A stretch of 64,000 nt of DNA from Pseudomonadota bacterium. Its GTDB lineage: Bacteria > Myxococcota_A > Polyangia > Polyangiales > Polyangiaceae. Of the stretch, positions 7,290-16,700 are shown one piece after another. Location: assembly GCA_023432025.1 (NCBI GenBank), contig JAEYVE010000228.1, positions 1 through 64,000 on the forward strand. Reading direction: 5' to 3'. A model generated the notes under the pieces. That model was not told the DNA's origin. It made no database searches and was given only the letters and a program-made list of their open reading frames with translations. Made by a program: the position numbers and the translations under genes. The first letter of the stretch is position 1, and every line of letters begins with the position of its first letter.

Positions 7290-7981
7290 CGCAGCTTTTC
7301 TCCGAGCGCGCGTTCGACGGCGGTTTCCAGCGCCGTGCGCGCGCGATGAATGCGGCTCTTCACGGTGCCCTCGGCGAGGCCGGTGATGGCGCCGATTTCG
7401 TCGTAGCTCAAGCACTCCACGTCGCGCAGAACGAGGACCTCGCGGAAGTCCGGATCCATGTCTCGAAGAGCGTTCTGGACGATGTGCTCCATTTGGTAGC
7501 CCTGCACGAGCTGGTCGGGGCGCGTCGTTTCTCCGGCGGTCACGCCGCGCGCTCCTTCTTGCGAGCGCGCGCTCTCGGAGTCGAACTCCAAGTGACCGTT
7601 CGAGTGACGCCTTTGGTTGTACTTGGTGCGGTTCTTACAGAGGTTCACCGCGATGCGATAAATCCAGGTGCTGAGCTGTGAGTCGCCGCGAAACTGATCA
7701 ATCGCCTTGAAGACTTGGACGAACACCTCCTGCGTCATGTCTTCGGCTTCTTCGCGACGCCCGACCATGCGCCACACCAGACGGAAAATGCGCGCCTGGA
7801 ACGTGAGCACCAGCTCGTTGAAGGCGAGCTCGTCCCGCTGCCGCAGCCGGTAGACGAAGCGCGCCTCGGCCTCGTCGACTCGAGGAGAGCCGTCGGTTTG
7901 ATTCGCGCTCGCGCGAGCCTCGGCCTCGTCGGATTCGCTCACCCTCGCCCACATTGGTTGGCTGATCGCTCTCGAAAACAT
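7286..7981 (-). CDS. ECF-family RNA polymerase sigma factor (RpoE-like)
   Basis: The protein of about 231 residues has sigma region 2 (ELAFNELVLTFQARIFRLVWRMVG to DMTQEVFVQVFKAIDQFRGDSQLSTWIYRIAVNLC), a variable linker and region 4 (DPDFREVLVLRDVECLSYDEIGAITGLAEGTVKSRIHRAR). There is no region 1 or 3, as expected for ECF factors. The ATG at 7981 is preferred over a TTG at 8035 and an ATG at 7954 because GGCAGGG precedes it. It is translationally coupled to the membrane protein downstream. Confidence 0.95.
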   Translation of the reverse strand: MFSRAISQPMWARVSESDEAEARASANQTDGSPRVDEAEARFVYRLRQRDELAFNELVLTFQARIFRLVWRMVGRREEAEDMTQEVFVQVFKAIDQFRGDSQLSTWIYRIAVNLCKNRTKYNQRRHSNGHLEFDSESARSQEGARGVTAGETTRPDQLVQGYQMEHIVQNALRDMDPDFREVLVLRDVECLSYDEIGAITGLAEGTVKSRIHRARTALETAVERALGEKLR

Positions 7982-8102
7982 GACCCTGCCGTTGGCCGTT
8001 CGGGGCGCCGCCCGCGGCCCTCCGAGCAGCTCCAACAGAATGACACGAGGCAGCTCGTGAAGTTCCGGGAAGGTGGCGAGCAGCTTCGCTCGAGGCCGAC
8101 GC

Positions 8103-8873
8103 TCAGCGGCAGCGCGCCAAAACGCACGTGACGTTGTCTGGTCCGCCGTTTTCGTTGGCCTGGTTGATCAGCGCGGCGGCGGCGCTCGGCAAGTCCGAGT
8201 GGCGCAGCACGATGTCCAAGATTTGCTCGTCGGTGACCGGCCCGCAGAGGCCGTCCGAACAGAGCAACATGACGTCGCCGGAGCGCGGGGTTTCGAAGCG
8301 GGTGTCGACCTTGACGGTCTCCTTCATGCCGAGCGCGCGCACGATCACGTTCTTATGGGGGAAGTTGGCGATTTCTTCCTCCGTGAGGTGCTTCATTTTC
8401 TTGTAGTCGTTGAGCAGCGAGTGATCCTCGGTGAGCTGCTCGATGTGCCCGTCGCGGATGCGGTACACGCGACTGTCGCCCACGTGCGCGACGTACAAAC
8501 CGCCCTCCACCGCGAACAGCGCGACCAGCGTGGTGCCCATGCCGCGCTGCTTGGAGTTTTGTTGCGCCGTCTCGAAAATGCGCAGGTTGCTCAGCTTGAT
8601 GCCGGTGATGAGGCGGTTCTCTTCGTAGCCCTTGCCCCGGTCCATTTTGTAGGGCCAGGTCCGGTCCGGATCGTCTCCGGTTGCCGCGAAGAACTGCTCG
8701 AGCGTGTCGATGGCGAGCTTGGATGCGACCTCGCCGGAAGCGTGGCCGCCCATACCGTCCGCCACCACGTAGAGACCGTGCTCCGCCAAGATGGCGAAGT
8801 TGTCCTCGTTGTGACTGCGTTTGCGACCGACGTCGGTCTGCCCGGCTACTTCGATGCGCAAAGCTTGGCTCAC
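8103..8873 (-). CDS. PP2C-family Ser/Thr protein phosphatase (Stp type)
   Basis: This Mn/Mg-dependent phosphatase of 256 residues reverses Hanks-type kinase phosphorylation. All PP2C metal-binding motifs are present: RSHNEDNF, VADGMGGHASGE, MGTTLVAL, AHVGDSRVYRI, LCSDGL and GGPDNVT. There is no membrane segment, so it is cytoplasmic. The start is GTG. It is not adjacent to a kinase; a Ser/Thr kinase lies at 43645. Confidence 0.96.
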   Translation of the reverse strand: MSQALRIEVAGQTDVGRKRSHNEDNFAILAEHGLYVVADGMGGHASGEVASKLAIDTLEQFFAATGDDPDRTWPYKMDRGKGYEENRLITGIKLSNLRIFETAQQNSKQRGMGTTLVALFAVEGGLYVAHVGDSRVYRIRDGHIEQLTEDHSLLNDYKKMKHLTEEEIANFPHKNVIVRALGMKETVKVDTRFETPRSGDVMLLCSDGLCGPVTDEQILDIVLRHSDLPSAAAALINQANENGGPDNVTCVLARCR

Positions 8874-9040
8874 AGGCTCAAAGGGGTGACGTCATCGTCC
8901 TTGGCCGGCCGAGCTCTGTCAAACTCTCTGGAGGGATTTCTCGGGGTTTTTGCGCTTACTGAGAGACAAAAGGAACCACCCGAAAGGGGGCAGCAGCCCC
9001 GAGGCGCGCCCCCACACACACCGAACCCACAAAGGCCCAC

Positions 9041-9074
9041 GGGGCCAGACCGTCCTTTTTGGACGGCTGGCCCC
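9041..9074. terminator. Strong hairpin between the HtrA-like and PP2C genes
   Basis: GGGGCCAG-A-CCGTCC pairs with GGACGG-CTGGCCCC across a TTTTT loop, giving a 14-bp stem with one bulged A. It starts 24 bases beyond the stop of the HtrA-like gene. No U-tract follows on the minus strand, so it is a terminator or 3'-stabilising hairpin rather than a textbook intrinsic terminator. Confidence 0.6.
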
Positions 9075-9097
9075 GAAGGGTCAGAGCTCGCGGCGCG

Positions 9098-10318
9098 TCA
9101 GGGCGCGGGAGCCTCGGCCGCAGGCGCTGCCGCCGGGGCCGTCGCTGGACGGCTCGGGGCCGCTCGCAGGGTCATGGTGACCTCGCGGAACTTCCCGTTG
9201 CCGAAGATCAGCATCTGAACGCTGTCGCCGACGGCGCGGTTGTTCACCTCGGTCGCCAGAGCCTCCGGCGTGCTGATCGGGGCGCCGTTGACCGCCACGA
9301 TCATGTCCGACTGCTCCGGCACCTCGCTGCCGCGCAGGCCCGCAGCAGCCGCGGGGCTCTGCGAGTCGACGCGGAGGAGGCGCACGCCGCGAACGCCACC
9401 TTGGTCGGTGGCGACGCCGCGCACGCCCAGCCACGGCGCCGGCGGCACCGCGCTGGCCGGCACGGTGCGCAAGAACGCGCGCAGCGCGTTCACCGGCACA
9501 CCGTAGCTGACAGGTGAGCACACCTGGCCGTCGTCGGTGGGCGCGCAAGCGCGAGCCACCATGGCGACGACCTCGCCGTTCTTGTCGAGCACCGGGCTAC
9601 CCACGTCGGTTCCTTGGAGGTTCGAACCGATGCGGATGGCGTCGCGCAAGAGCTCACTGTCGCCGCCGAGCAGCGTGCGCTGCCCTTCGAGGATCGTGCG
9701 GCTCGCGTGCAGCTTCTGGCCGTGGAGGCTGAAGTGGTGCACGTCGCTGCCCACCTGCGCCGCGCCGAGGCGCGACGCGCGCAAGCCCTGCGTCCAACGG
9801 CCGTTCTGTGGAACGAGCAGCGCGAGATCCCAGGCGCGGTCCGTGTGGCCCACGCGCACGCGCGAGAGCGAACCGTCCGCGTAGCGAACGTCGATGTCGT
9901 TTCCGTTACCGACGTTGGAGAGCGCCGTGAGGATCCGGCCGTCGCCGGAGAGCACGGTACCCACGCCGAGCACCTCGCCCTGGCGCTCGAGAGTCACGAC
10001 GCCCTGACGGGCGGTGCCTTGAGGTGGATCGCCCGCCGCCGGAGCGGCGGTGGGGGCGATGCTCGCCGAGGGAGCGAGCTTCTTGGCGGCCTTGGGCGCC
10101 GGCTTCTGCGCTTCGGTTGCCACCGCGCGGCTCTCGCCGTCGTAGTGATCGGCTACCCGATCCGTGTAACCCGCAAGCGAGCGGGCTCCGTCGCCGACTC
10201 GGCGCGCGGCGGCAGCCGCGTTCCGATTCGGGTCTTGTCCAGTCGGCTCAGCTGCCGCGGTCGCCGCCACCAGCAGCGTCGCCAGGCCGAGCACTCCAAC
10301 CATATTCGTCCGTCGCAT
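9098..10318 (-). CDS. HtrA/Deg-like protein with degenerate active site, plus PDZ
   Basis: The 406-residue exported protein begins with a signal peptide (MRRTNMVGVLGLATLLVAATAAAEP). An Ala/Pro linker, a trypsin-like domain (about 120-290) and one PDZ domain (about 300-390; PWLGVRGVA to VNGAPISTPEALATEV) follow. Fold landmarks align with HtrA: GVGTVLSGDGRILTALSNVG, RVGHTDRAWDLALLVP, and GTDVGSPVLDKNGEVVAM. In these, the His of NNHVV is replaced by Ser, the Asp of the DLA motif is kept, and the Ser of GNSGGP is replaced by Val. It should not be proteolytic by this triad. It may be a periplasmic PDZ scaffold. The signal peptide favours the ATG at 10318. Confidence 0.85.
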   Translation of the reverse strand: MRRTNMVGVLGLATLLVAATAAAEPTGQDPNRNAAAAARRVGDGARSLAGYTDRVADHYDGESRAVATEAQKPAPKAAKKLAPSASIAPTAAPAAGDPPQGTARQGVVTLERQGEVLGVGTVLSGDGRILTALSNVGNGNDIDVRYADGSLSRVRVGHTDRAWDLALLVPQNGRWTQGLRASRLGAAQVGSDVHHFSLHGQKLHASRTILEGQRTLLGGDSELLRDAIRIGSNLQGTDVGSPVLDKNGEVVAMVARACAPTDDGQVCSPVSYGVPVNALRAFLRTVPASAVPPAPWLGVRGVATDQGGVRGVRLLRVDSQSPAAAAGLRGSEVPEQSDMIVAVNGAPISTPEALATEVNNRAVGDSVQMLIFGNGKFREVTMTLRAAPSRPATAPAAAPAAEAPAP

Positions 10319-10534
10319 CTCCGTCTCCTGCCTCACCCGCGTGATGCGGGTGGATACTCGTGTCGTCCGCGCGTTCTTGTGCAAGGGCTGAGCCAGCCTC
10401 GAACGAGCCACGGACGAGACGTGCGAAACGTGGCAACGCGCGCGCCTTCGAACGGCGCGCGCACCTCGAATCCACGACGGGCGAGCGGTGATAGTGCGCG
10501 AAATTTCGCGCTGGTAGCGGCGAAGGACGGCGGC

Positions 10535-11212
10535 TCAGCGGCGCACGAGCTCGCGCACTCCGCCCGCGGTCGCGACGAGCACGACGTCCGCGCGCCCACA
10601 GAAGAGGCCCGTTTCGACGACGCCCGGCACCGCGCGAAGATCCGTATCGAGACGTGTCGGCGTCTCGATTGTCCCGACTCGAACGTCGTACAAGTAGTTG
10701 CCGGAGTCGGTGCGCACCGCCACGCCATCTTTCTCTCTGAGCGACACGCTGCCGAAACGTCGGAGCGCGTTTGCCGTAGAACGATGCGCGAAGGCGAGCA
10801 CTTCGACGGGCACCGCCCAGCGCTCACCGAGCTTCTTGCTGAGCTTGGACTCGTCGACGACGATGACGTTCTTCTGGCTAGCGTGGTTGACGATTTTCTC
10901 GCGCGTCTGAGCTCCGCCTCCGCCCTTGATGAGATCGAGCTCCTCGCTCACCTCGTCGGCGCCGTCCACGCAGAGGGCGACGTCCCAGGGACCTTCCGGA
11001 TCGGCCAGAGGAATGCTCAGCGCTTCGGCTTGCGCCCGGCTTTGTTCGCTCGTCGGAACGCCGACGAGGCGTCGACCGGCGCGCACGAGCTCGCCGATGC
11101 CGTCAATGAAATGACACGCGGTGGAGCCCGTGCCGAGGCCGACGAAGCCCGCCTCGGGAACGAACCTGAGCGCGTGCCGCGCCGCTGCTTTCTTTGCCTC
11201 GTCTTGGGTCAT
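10535..11212 (-). CDS. rpiA: Ribose-5-phosphate isomerase A
   Basis: RpiA interconverts ribose 5-phosphate and ribulose 5-phosphate in the pentose phosphate pathway. The 225-residue length is standard. Family motifs are VGLGTGSTACHFI, GVPTSEQSRAQAE, DVALCVDGADEV, LIKGGGGAQTREKIV (catalytic Glu) and VVDESKLSKKLG. It lies 87 bp downstream of mutM on the same strand. The 216-bp gap to the HtrA-like gene contains nothing I can name. Confidence 0.97.
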   Translation of the reverse strand: MTQDEAKKAAARHALRFVPEAGFVGLGTGSTACHFIDGIGELVRAGRRLVGVPTSEQSRAQAEALSIPLADPEGPWDVALCVDGADEVSEELDLIKGGGGAQTREKIVNHASQKNVIVVDESKLSKKLGERWAVPVEVLAFAHRSTANALRRFGSVSLREKDGVAVRTDSGNYLYDVRVGTIETPTRLDTDLRAVPGVVETGLFCGRADVVLVATAGGVRELVRR

Positions 11213-11299
11213 GGGCGGCGTCTAACCCGAAGCAGTGCCGCTGGCTACCGCCGCGCTTTTCACTTTCGGGCCCGCGGCTCGCGGGCGCGTGGGCGTAAC

Positions 11300-12136
11300 T
11301 CAGCGCTGGCAGCGAGCGCAGTAGTGGCTGCTGCGTTGAGCGATGACGACGCGTGAGATGGGCCCCTTGCAGCTGGGACAGGGCGCGCCCTCGTGGCCGT
11401 AGACGCGGTGATTCTGTTGGTAGCCGCCGACGCCGCCGTCGGGGTGTCGAAAGTCGTTGATGGTGCTGCCGCCCGCGCGGATGGCGGCGCCGAGCACGCG
11501 GCGAAGCGCCTTGACCAACAGAGCGCACTCCGCTTCGTCGAGCGAACGCGCGGGGCGCTGTGGCGCGACGTGCGCCAGAAAGAGCGCTTCGTCCGCGTAG
11601 ATGTTGCCCACGCCGGCGAGCACGGCTTGGTCGAGCAATGCGCTCTTGATGGGAATGGAACGCGACGCGAGCGCCAGCGCCAAGGTGCGCGCGTCGACGT
11701 CGAGGGCGTCGGGGCCCATCCGTTCGATGCGTGTGGCGTCGGCGCCCGGTGCGAGCCACTCGACCTTGCCGAACTTGCGCACGTCGCGGAACACGAGCAC
11801 GTGGCGCGCTCCGCGCGCGTTTCGCGCGAGCGTGAGTTGGAGGTGGACGTGAACGTCGACGAGCTTTGCGGCGGCGGACTCGGGGGCCACGAACATCTGC
11901 CCCGTCATGCCCAAGTGGCACAAAAGACGGCTTCCGTCGTCCAGCTCGGAAATCAGGTGCTTGCCGTGGCGACGGAGCGCGAGCGTCGTTCGATGGAGGA
12001 GCCTCGCTGCGAGCGTGCGAGGCGGGGTCAAAAAGAAGTAACTCGGAGCTCCAACCACGACGCGCTCGATGCGCGCGCCCACCCAGTGCGGCTCGAGCCT
12101 CTGACGCGTGACTTCGACTTCGGGAAGCTCGGGCAT
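11300..12136 (-). CDS. mutM: Formamidopyrimidine-DNA glycosylase (Fpg)
   Basis: Fpg excises 8-oxoguanine and formamidopyrimidines and cleaves the abasic site. The mature N-terminus PELPEVE supplies the catalytic proline and glutamate. RRHGKHLI carries the conserved lysine, and LLCHLGMTGQ and GVGNIYADEALF are conserved core segments. The H2TH/zinc-finger end has QQNHRVYGHEGAPCPSC and HYCARC (four zinc cysteines). Length 278 is typical. Confidence 0.97.
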   Translation of the reverse strand: MPELPEVEVTRQRLEPHWVGARIERVVVGAPSYFFLTPPRTLAARLLHRTTLALRRHGKHLISELDDGSRLLCHLGMTGQMFVAPESAAAKLVDVHVHLQLTLARNARGARHVLVFRDVRKFGKVEWLAPGADATRIERMGPDALDVDARTLALALASRSIPIKSALLDQAVLAGVGNIYADEALFLAHVAPQRPARSLDEAECALLVKALRRVLGAAIRAGGSTINDFRHPDGGVGGYQQNHRVYGHEGAPCPSCKGPISRVVIAQRSSHYCARCQR

Positions 12137-12175
12137 GTTCGCCGTGTCGAGGAAGCGCGGGGAGCGCCCTCGACG

Positions 12176-13621
12176 TCAGGGTTGGGTCGCGGCCGGCGTG
12201 GGCGCCGAGGGCGCCTCCGTGTCCGCAGTAGACGGGGCGGCGTCGCTCGCAGGCTTCGCGGCGTCGCTCGAGGGCGTCGCTTTGCTCGATGCCTTCGTCT
12301 TGCGCGTCACGTAGAAGAAGTCGCGCATGGCGCGCTCTCGCAAGTACAAGTTGGGAGAGAACTCGAAGCCGTCGGCCAAGGCGACCGGCGTGAGCTTGCC
12401 GTCCACGGGCTCGTAGGTGACGAACTTCGGGTACGACCAGTTCACGTCCATTTGCGCGATGCTGACGGCGCCCGCGTGGCGCATGCCTTTGGCGAGCGCC
12501 GGAGCGGTGGTGTGATTGGTGATGGCCACGAAGAGCACCTGACCGCTCGCGTCCATGCCGACGGCAGAGCGACGGATCACCGTGTTGCCGTCGAGCGTTG
12601 CGCCCCACTTCGTGGGCCGTTCGAGCGACAAGAGCGGGTTGAGCTTTTCGTCCTCCGCCATGCACGGCGGAGCCTGACGCAGCCACTTCATGCGCGCCGA
12701 GTCGGCCGCCAAGTTCTTCCACGTGCCCACGCGCAGGCTGCCGTCGTCGTACTCGGCGAGCGTGCAGGCGTCCGGGCGCGGCGGGAGAAACTCGACGCCG
12801 TCGACGCTCATGCCGTAGCGGCCGTGCTCCGCCATGAAGCCGCCGTTGAACGCGGCCAACAAGTCTTCGTGATGCTCGGCCGGGATCTTCGCGAAGCGCT
12901 GGTAGGCCTTGGCTTTCGGCGCGTCACTGGCGGGCTCCTGGTAGCCGACCACGGGGTGCACCTCCACCTGACGCAAGTCGAGCGCCACCACGAACAGCTC
13001 CGCCCAGGAGCGGCTGCGATCCGGGTGAATCAGCATTTTGAGCATGCGGGGCGGGTCATCCGGGCGGCGCGCGTCCACCATCGGGACCCACTGCCCGTCC
13101 CCGGGGGCGGCCACGTTCTGGTGCAAGGGGCCCGGATCCGGGAGCGTGAAGGGCGACAGAGCGGGCTCGCTGGCAGGCTGCTCGGGCAACGGCGCGGCGG
13201 GCACGGGCGCGCTGACCGGCACGGCGGCTGCGGCTTTTTGTTCGGCGACGTTCCAGTAGGCCTTCGGCTTTTCGTCCTTACGCCACACCTGGTTGAAGCG
13301 ATCTTCCAGGCCGTAGACGAAATCTTCGAGCGCTGCGACGTTGTCCGTGCCGATGGTGGCCCGGAGCGAATTGGCGACCAAGGGTCCGAGCCAAGGGACG
13401 TTGTGCACGCCGTACCAAAGCGCCCCAACGGCCACGGGCGAAGCGAGGGCGACTCCGAACAGCACCTTGCGCCAACGCTTGCCGCGCTTGCGCACAGCGC
13501 TCGGCTTCGGATGCACCTCCACGGAAGGTGCAGCGGGCGTGTCGGCCTCGGGGGCAGCGGCGGTCGTCGTGGGGTCCATCTCGAGCGTCATCCGGGGCCG
13601 CGGTGGGCGCGTTTCGCTCAC
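12176..13621 (-). CDS. Membrane-anchored protein, NAGPA/phosphodiester-glycosidase-like
   Basis: The protein of about 481 residues (GTG start; an ATG ten codons later is possible) has a basic cytoplasmic N-terminus, one TM segment (VLFGVALASPVAVGALWYGV) and an Ala/Pro linker. A globular domain with DLLAAFNGGFMAEHGRYGMSVDG, RRSAVGMDASGQVLFVAITNH and SIAQMDVNWSYPKFV follows. The NGGF...G and RSAVGMDASGQVLFVAI elements resemble the NAGPA domain (PF09992). That assignment is by eye and moderate. The C-terminus is a Ser/Ala/Pro-rich tail. It is followed 39 bp later by mutM and divergent from the Omp85 gene. Confidence 0.6.
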   Translation of the reverse strand: MSETRPPRPRMTLEMDPTTTAAAPEADTPAAPSVEVHPKPSAVRKRGKRWRKVLFGVALASPVAVGALWYGVHNVPWLGPLVANSLRATIGTDNVAALEDFVYGLEDRFNQVWRKDEKPKAYWNVAEQKAAAAVPVSAPVPAAPLPEQPASEPALSPFTLPDPGPLHQNVAAPGDGQWVPMVDARRPDDPPRMLKMLIHPDRSRSWAELFVVALDLRQVEVHPVVGYQEPASDAPKAKAYQRFAKIPAEHHEDLLAAFNGGFMAEHGRYGMSVDGVEFLPPRPDACTLAEYDDGSLRVGTWKNLAADSARMKWLRQAPPCMAEDEKLNPLLSLERPTKWGATLDGNTVIRRSAVGMDASGQVLFVAITNHTTAPALAKGMRHAGAVSIAQMDVNWSYPKFVTYEPVDGKLTPVALADGFEFSPNLYLRERAMRDFFYVTRKTKASSKATPSSDAAKPASDAAPSTADTEAPSAPTPAATQP

Positions 13622-13741
13622 CTCGGCCCTGCATCCTACTCACCAGGGCGAACTTGTCCCGAAATTGACAGGTGTCCGCGGGGCTCTGGGGCGGACGTGG
13701 CCTCGTCCCGAGCGCGCGGGCTGGTGTAGAACCCCGCCGTG

Positions 13742-16700
13742 ATGGGAGCGAGAGCCGCGCGCCGCCTCTTCGCGAGCTGGGCGCTGACCACGACGCTCTG
13801 GGCTCCTTGGGCTCATGCCCAAATGGAAGGTGAGGTCGACGTGCGCCCACCGGCCGTCGCGGCTAGCTCGCTCGGTCTGCCGCTCGCCGCGGTCCACGTT
13901 CGTGTCGTGGGCGGTCTTTGGGAGGAGGAGTTCGTCGTGCGGCGCGCCCGTGCGGGGGAGCTCGTGAGCGCGGAGTTGGCTCGCCGGGCCATGAACGAGC
14001 TCTTTGCCACGGGGCGCGTCGCCGACGCCCGCGCCTTCGTGGAGCGCCCGACGGCGGACGCGGCCGTCTTGGTGATCGAGGTCGTGCCGCGTCGCTTGGT
14101 GGCCGGCGTCACCCTGAGCGGCTCGCCCTTGCCGGCGGACACGCTGGAGAGCTCGCTCGGCCTGCGCGAGGACGACGAAGTCACGGCGTACTCGCTCGAG
14201 CGGGTGGCGGAAGCGGCCGAGCGAACGTTGGGAGAGGCAGGGTACCCCGACGCTCGCGTCGTGATCGTTCCCGAAGAAACGGACGACCCGCTGCGCGTCT
14301 TGCTCTCGGTGCGCGTGGAGCCTGGGCCGCCGAGACGAATCGCGTCGCTCGCCTTCGAGGTGGCGCCCTCTCCACCTCACCCGGAGACGGGGGCGCTGCT
14401 CCGAAGTTACGCCGTGTCCCCCGGCGCACGACAAGACGTCGCCGCACTGAAGAGAGCCGACGAAGAGCTGCAAGCGCGCCTGCGTGAGCGTGGCTTCTAC
14501 GACGCGGTCGTCGCGCATCGCCTGCGTGGGCCGGGAGACGTCGTCGTGCGAGTGCAGGCGGGCCCGAAGTACCGAGTGCGCATCGAAGGGAATCGCACGT
14601 TCGACGCCGAGCGCCTCTTTTCCGCGCTGGAGCTCGGAGAGCGCAAGGATCACTCGCCGGAGGTGCTCGCCGGCATCGTTCGACGCTACTACGTCGATCG
14701 TGGCTTCTTGGACGTCGAGGTCAGCGCCGAGAAGCTGAGTCGCCAGGGGGGAAAGTCGAGCGAGCTCGTTCTGCGCGTGCGTGAACGAGAGCGCGTGCGA
14801 GTGGTGCGACGCCTCTACCCGTGTCTCGGCGCCGCCAAGCAGCCCACGGAGATTGGACGGGAAATCGACGGCGTGCTCGGGGAGGAGCTGCCGACGCCCG
14901 GCGTGGTCGACGCCCCGAACGCGCGCCTCTTGGACGAGACCGTGGGTCCGAATCGAAGCTCGACGTCGCGGGTGGAGCGCTTTCGGGACGATCCGTGGAG
15001 CACGTACTCCCCCGCCGCGTACGAGCGCGCGTCGCGCCACGTCGAGGAGGTGCTGCGCGCGCAAGGTTACCTCGACGCGCGCGTCGGTCCCGTCACCTTG
15101 GTGCGTCGGGCGTGCGATCAACGTTCGTCGCCCAGCCGTTGCATTCCGCTGGGTCAGCCGAAGTTGCCGGACGTGGAATGCGGCGACGGCGCAGAAGGCG
15201 CGATTGGACGGACACCCACCGAAACGTGCCGCCCGGATCCGTCGCGCGGAGTGCGCTGCGAGCCCGAGGCCATCGTCGTTCTGCCGGTGCGCACCGGGCG
15301 CCAAGCGGTGCTCTACGACGTGGAGTTCGAGGGCAACCGCGCGCTCACCGAGGCGGAGCTCACCGAAGAGCTCGAGCTGGATCTGGGGCAACCGGTGTCC
15401 ACCGCCGAGCTCGAGGCGGCGCGGCGCCGCATCTTGGAGCGCTACGCCGAGGAGGCGTATGCGTTCGCCGACGTCGAGCTCGAGCTCGAGCTATCACCGG
15501 ACCACACTCGCGCCCACGTCCGCTACACCATCAGCGAGCGCGAGCCGGTCTACGTCAGCCGCGTGGTGGTGGTGGGCGCTAACCGCACGAGGGAGAGCCT
15601 CATCCGCAAGCGTCTCGCGCTCGCGCCGGGAGACTTGTATCGGCAGAGCGCCGTCACGCGCACGCAGGAGCAAATCGAAACGCTCGGCACGTTCACGAGC
15701 GTCTCCGTGGGTCTGGAAGATCCCAGCGTGCCGGCGCGTGAAAAAGTGGTCGTGGTGACCGTCAGCGAACGGATGCCGCAGTACGTGGACGTGAAGGGGG
15801 GCTTCTCCACCGGCGAAGGCTTCCGCGTGGGCTTCGAGTACGGCCACCGTAATCTAGGCGGCAACGCCATTCAGCTGACCTTGCGCGCGCAGCTGGGCTT
15901 TCGTCCGCCGGCCCTCATTTTCGAGCCCGACGTACGCGCCAAGTACGAGGAGCTCACCTTCGAGGAGCTGCTCGAGCGGCGTAACAGCGTGACGCTCGCC
16001 TTTCCGGACGTGGGACTCGGCCCGTTGTACCGCTTGAGCCTGGAGGGGCTCGACGTGCGGGACAACGCGCGCGACTTCGGCCTCACCAAAGACGCGGTGT
16101 TCGCCAAGCTCCTGTATCGACCGACGCGCGAGCTGTGGTTTCAGGTGGGCGCCTCCGTGGAGCTGAACGAAGCCAACATTTTCGGCGACGAAGGGAAGGA
16201 CGCACTCGAAAATTACGTGCGCGACAACCCGCGCTTCGCGCAGACGGTGCGCGTGCCAGAAGGTCGCTCCAACGCCTACGCGCAAAGCCTGAGCGGCGCC
16301 TGGGATCGGCGGGACCGCGGCCTGGACGCAACGCGCGGCACACTGGTGAGCGCCTCCGTGGAGCACGTGACGGCCATTCCGGTGAACCAGGCGGAGGGAC
16401 GCTGCAACGAAGGCTCGAGCAGCGTGTTCGCGGCAACGTGCAGTGAGCTCCTGCGTTACACGAACCGGGTGGCGGGGTATCTGCCCCTCGGCGACCAGGG
16501 CGTGTCGCTCGCCGTGAGCTTTCAGTGGGGGTACATCCAGCACCTCACGTCGAACTCCCGCACGTATCCGGATCGTCTGTTTTTCATGGGCGGCGTCGAC
16601 ACGATTCGCGGGTACTTGCAAGACTCGCTCGTTCCCCAGGACATCGCCGACCAGCTCCTCGATCCGAGCTCCGGTCTTTCCATCGACGCCGTCGTGCTCC

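Noticed and set aside
13640..15391. Long open frame antisense to the Omp85 gene
   Set aside because: It is a high-GC shadow: the plus strand has POTRA and barrel motifs and proper codon pattern, while the antisense translation is His/Arg-rich without known motifs.
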